Shown here: piece after piece, positions 4,716 to 6,201 of the stretch
Position numbering within the stretch: position 1 is the stretch's first letter
Layout of the letters: each line of letters opens with the position of its first letter
Made by a program: the position numbers and the translations under genes
Notes under the pieces: generated by a model
Database searches by the model: none
Told to the model about the DNA's origin: nothing
Seen by the model: the letters and a program-made list of their open reading frames with translations, nothing else
NCBI GenBank assembly: GCA_014728765.1
Contig: WJLA01000111.1
Span: 1-6,201, forward strand
Source of the DNA: Candidatus Peregrinibacteria bacterium
Lineage (GTDB): Bacteria > Patescibacteriota > Gracilibacteria > UBA1369
Length of the DNA stretch: 6,201 nucleotides
Reading direction: 5' to 3'

Positions 4716-5315
4716 ATGAATAAAGAACATCTCACAATCGACAAATTTAAGAGTTTGTTAGGTATTATATTTGGCGAAAGACCTTTTATTTTTACACATT
4801 ACTTACAGACTGTTCCACTACCGCAAGCAATAAGACAAAAATATCCTGATATTAACACAATAATATTTGATATTGATGGAACACTGATCACTCCTTACGC
4901 TCGATTACATCAAGAAGATTTGAACAGGTTAAGCGAATATTTAAAACTTGATTTCAAAGTATTGCTTTTCAGTAATAATTTGGACATCGAAAGGCAACGG
5001 TTTTTTAGAGATACGCCATTTAAATATGCTGTGACAGACAAGCCCAAACCTTCTAGAGCGGCTTTTATGCAGGTAATAAATGAATATCAAATCAATCCTG
5101 AAAAAACAGCAATGATAGGTAATTTTCCTATAACTGATATGCCACTTGGAGCACGATTATTCAAGCTTAATGTTTTGATAAAATCCGTGCCTCCAATTAA
5201 AAAAAATATAAATTCTTTTAAAAAATGGTTTTTAGCTTGGATATATCATGTTATTAGTATTACAGTCACAGCAATAGTTTTGATTAGAAATAGAAAAATA
5301 AATAAGAAATTATGA
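4716..5315 (+). CDS. YqeG-like HAD-family phosphatase with C-terminal membrane segment (199 aa)
   Basis: This is a haloacid-dehalogenase superfamily hydrolase, subfamily III, most like YqeG/Gep4, a family that includes phosphatidylglycerophosphate phosphatases. Visible motifs are: motif I FDIDGTL with D52 (nucleophile) and D54; motif II LLFSNN with S86; motif III DKPKP with K109/K111; and motif IV IGNFPITD (134-141). In YqeG motif IV is GDxxxTD; here the first Asp is Asn136 while Asp141 is kept. A hydrophobic segment at about 171-190 before a basic tail suggests membrane attachment, which would suit a lipid substrate (inference). The ATG at 4716 is chosen over an in-frame TTG two codons upstream; neither has a Shine-Dalgarno sequence. 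The stop overlaps the next start (ATGA), so it is translationally coupled to the exonuclease. Family is confident; the exact substrate is not. Confidence 0.85.
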   Translation: MNKEHLTIDKFKSLLGIIFGERPFIFTHYLQTVPLPQAIRQKYPDINTIIFDIDGTLITPYARLHQEDLNRLSEYLKLDFKVLLFSNNLDIERQRFFRDTPFKYAVTDKPKPSRAAFMQVINEYQINPEKTAMIGNFPITDMPLGARLFKLNVLIKSVPPIKKNINSFKKWFLAWIYHVISITVTAIVLIRNRKINKKL

Positions 5316-5938
5316 AAATAATTGTATTTGACACTGAGACAACCGGAATGCCGGCTACTTCAGGAAGAGTTGAAGATCAACCATACATTGTTCAATTTGC
5401 GGCAATTACATATGAATATGATCAAAGCAATAAAGCATTCAAGGAAATTGGAAGGTTTAACCAATTAATCAAGTCACCGGTTAAAATTCCTGAGAATTGC
5501 ACTCAAATCCATGGAATTACAGATCAAATGGTGGAAAAAATGCCTTCTTTTGTAGAAAAATCTCAAGAAATTTATGATTTATTCAAAAATGCTGATATGG
5601 CAGTCGCCCATAATTTGGAATTTGATAAAACAATTTTGGATGCGGAATTCAAAAGATCTGGACTAGATAACCATTATCTACCTACAGAGCTATATGATAC
5701 GATGAAAGAAACAAAATCCCTTTGTAAACTTCCAGGTAGAAATGGAAACTATAAATCGCCAAAGTTGATGGAATTACATCAGTTTTTGTTTGGAATTCAT
5801 TTCGACAATGCTCATAATGCGATCAAAGATGTGGAAGCAACCGGCAAATGCATTGAAAAACTGCTGGAAGTTGGCTTCATGAAGGTGAAACAACCTCAAC
5901 AGACAAGCCCGGAAACAGAGCAGTTTAGTTTGTTTTAG
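5312..5938 (+). CDS. DnaQ-family DEDDh 3'-5' exonuclease with C-terminal clamp-binding motif (208 aa)
   Basis: This is a 3'-5' exonuclease of the epsilon/DnaQ superfamily, removing nucleotides from DNA (or RNA) 3' ends with two metal ions. The catalytic set is complete: ExoI D7 and E9 in FDTETTG; ExoII D105 in AHNLEFDKTIL; ExoIII H168 and D173 in HNAIKDVEAT. IHGITDQMV (66-74) is the typical DnaQ segment between ExoI and ExoII. A polar tail (191-203) leads to C-terminal QFSLF (204-208), which matches the beta-sliding-clamp-binding consensus QL[SD]LF. No polymerase, GIY-YIG or helicase domain is attached, so it is a stand-alone exonuclease. It may be the proofreading subunit or a repair enzyme. 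It begins at the ATGA overlap with the upstream HAD gene; no separate promoter is needed. Calling it dnaQ itself would need genome context. Confidence 0.92.
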   Translation: MKIIVFDTETTGMPATSGRVEDQPYIVQFAAITYEYDQSNKAFKEIGRFNQLIKSPVKIPENCTQIHGITDQMVEKMPSFVEKSQEIYDLFKNADMAVAHNLEFDKTILDAEFKRSGLDNHYLPTELYDTMKETKSLCKLPGRNGNYKSPKLMELHQFLFGIHFDNAHNAIKDVEATGKCIEKLLEVGFMKVKQPQQTSPETEQFSLF

Positions 5939-6005
5939 CAAGTCAATTTTGTAATATTTCATGTCCACTTAAGTTAAAGTAATTGAAATTCATTAACTAA
6001 AGCAC

Positions 6006-6201
6006 ATGAAAACAAAAAATTTTATAATTCCAATTGCTATTCTGACGCTTTTTCCGCACTTGGTCTTTTCTCAAAGTGATACAAATATTTTTCCGGATGT
6101 GAAAAGTACCCATATAAATTCCCGGGCAATTGACTATTTGAAGAACGAAGGAATAGTGGAAGGTTATCCGGATGGCGAATTCAAACCGCAAAATTCTATT
6201 A
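6006..6201 (+). CDS. secreted S-layer homology (SLH) domain protein, 5' part only
   Basis: The reading frame is open from ATG 6006 to the window edge (65 complete codons), so the protein is truncated by the window, not by mutation. Residues 1-24 form a signal peptide: a basic MKTKNF start, a hydrophobic core IIPIAILTLF, and a probable cleavage site after VFS or SQS. An SLH motif starts right after it, at about residue 29: FPDVKSTHINSRAIDYL, then GIVEGYPDGEFKP. This matches the family pattern F.DV....A...L...GI..GY.DG.F.P. SLH domains anchor proteins non-covalently to cell-wall-linked polysaccharide. A 67-base gap separates it from the exonuclease; no clear terminator or promoter is visible there and there is no Shine-Dalgarno sequence. 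What follows the SLH region cannot be known from this window. Confidence 0.9.
   Translation, partial: MKTKNFIIPIAILTLFPHLVFSQSDTNIFPDVKSTHINSRAIDYLKNEGIVEGYPDGEFKPQNSI

Overview
The window is AT-rich (roughly two thirds A+T by eye) bacterial DNA, apparently chromosomal. Start codons mostly lack a Shine-Dalgarno sequence and are preceded by A-rich stretches. UGA is used as an ordinary stop (977-979 and 5313-5315), so there is no UGA-to-Gly recoding. An S-layer-homology protein, long acidic single-pass envelope proteins, a TGP-type C-terminal tail and small unrecognised proteins together suggest a Patescibacteria/CPR-like lineage such as Peregrinibacteria. That placement is inference; no rRNA or ribosomal protein marker is present.

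Layout: (1) 82-975, plus strand: two adjacent small unrecognised proteins with the same plan (MFxxxRF-like start, hydrophilic linker, helix, C-terminal beta-hairpin). (2) 977-2723, minus strand: the c-di-AMP module, cdaA (membrane diadenylate cyclase) overlapping cdaR/ybbR (its YbbR-domain partner). It has its own extended -10 promoter just downstream of an intrinsic terminator. (3) 2830-3912, minus strand: an acidic envelope protein with one cupredoxin-like domain whose copper ligands all appear to be replaced. (4) 3913-4584: a 670-base non-coding stretch. It holds a probable unclassified small RNA on the minus strand (about 4227-4051, with a -35/-10 pair, two large stems and a U-tract end), and a second region of nested inverted repeats (4357-4504) that could be another structured RNA. 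(5) 4585-4659: tRNA-Phe(GAA) with encoded CCA. (6) 4716-5938, plus strand: a YqeG-like HAD phosphatase translationally coupled to a DnaQ-family DEDDh exonuclease that ends in a sliding-clamp-binding motif. (7) 6006-end: the start of a secreted SLH-domain protein, cut by the window edge.

The functional themes are c-di-AMP signalling, the cell envelope (CdaA/CdaR, cupredoxin-like protein, SLH protein, possibly phospholipid head-group dephosphorylation) and DNA 3' end processing. The best candidates for something undescribed are the two RNA-like regions between 4050 and 4505. Next come the ligand-less cupredoxin and the small gene pair at the left end.
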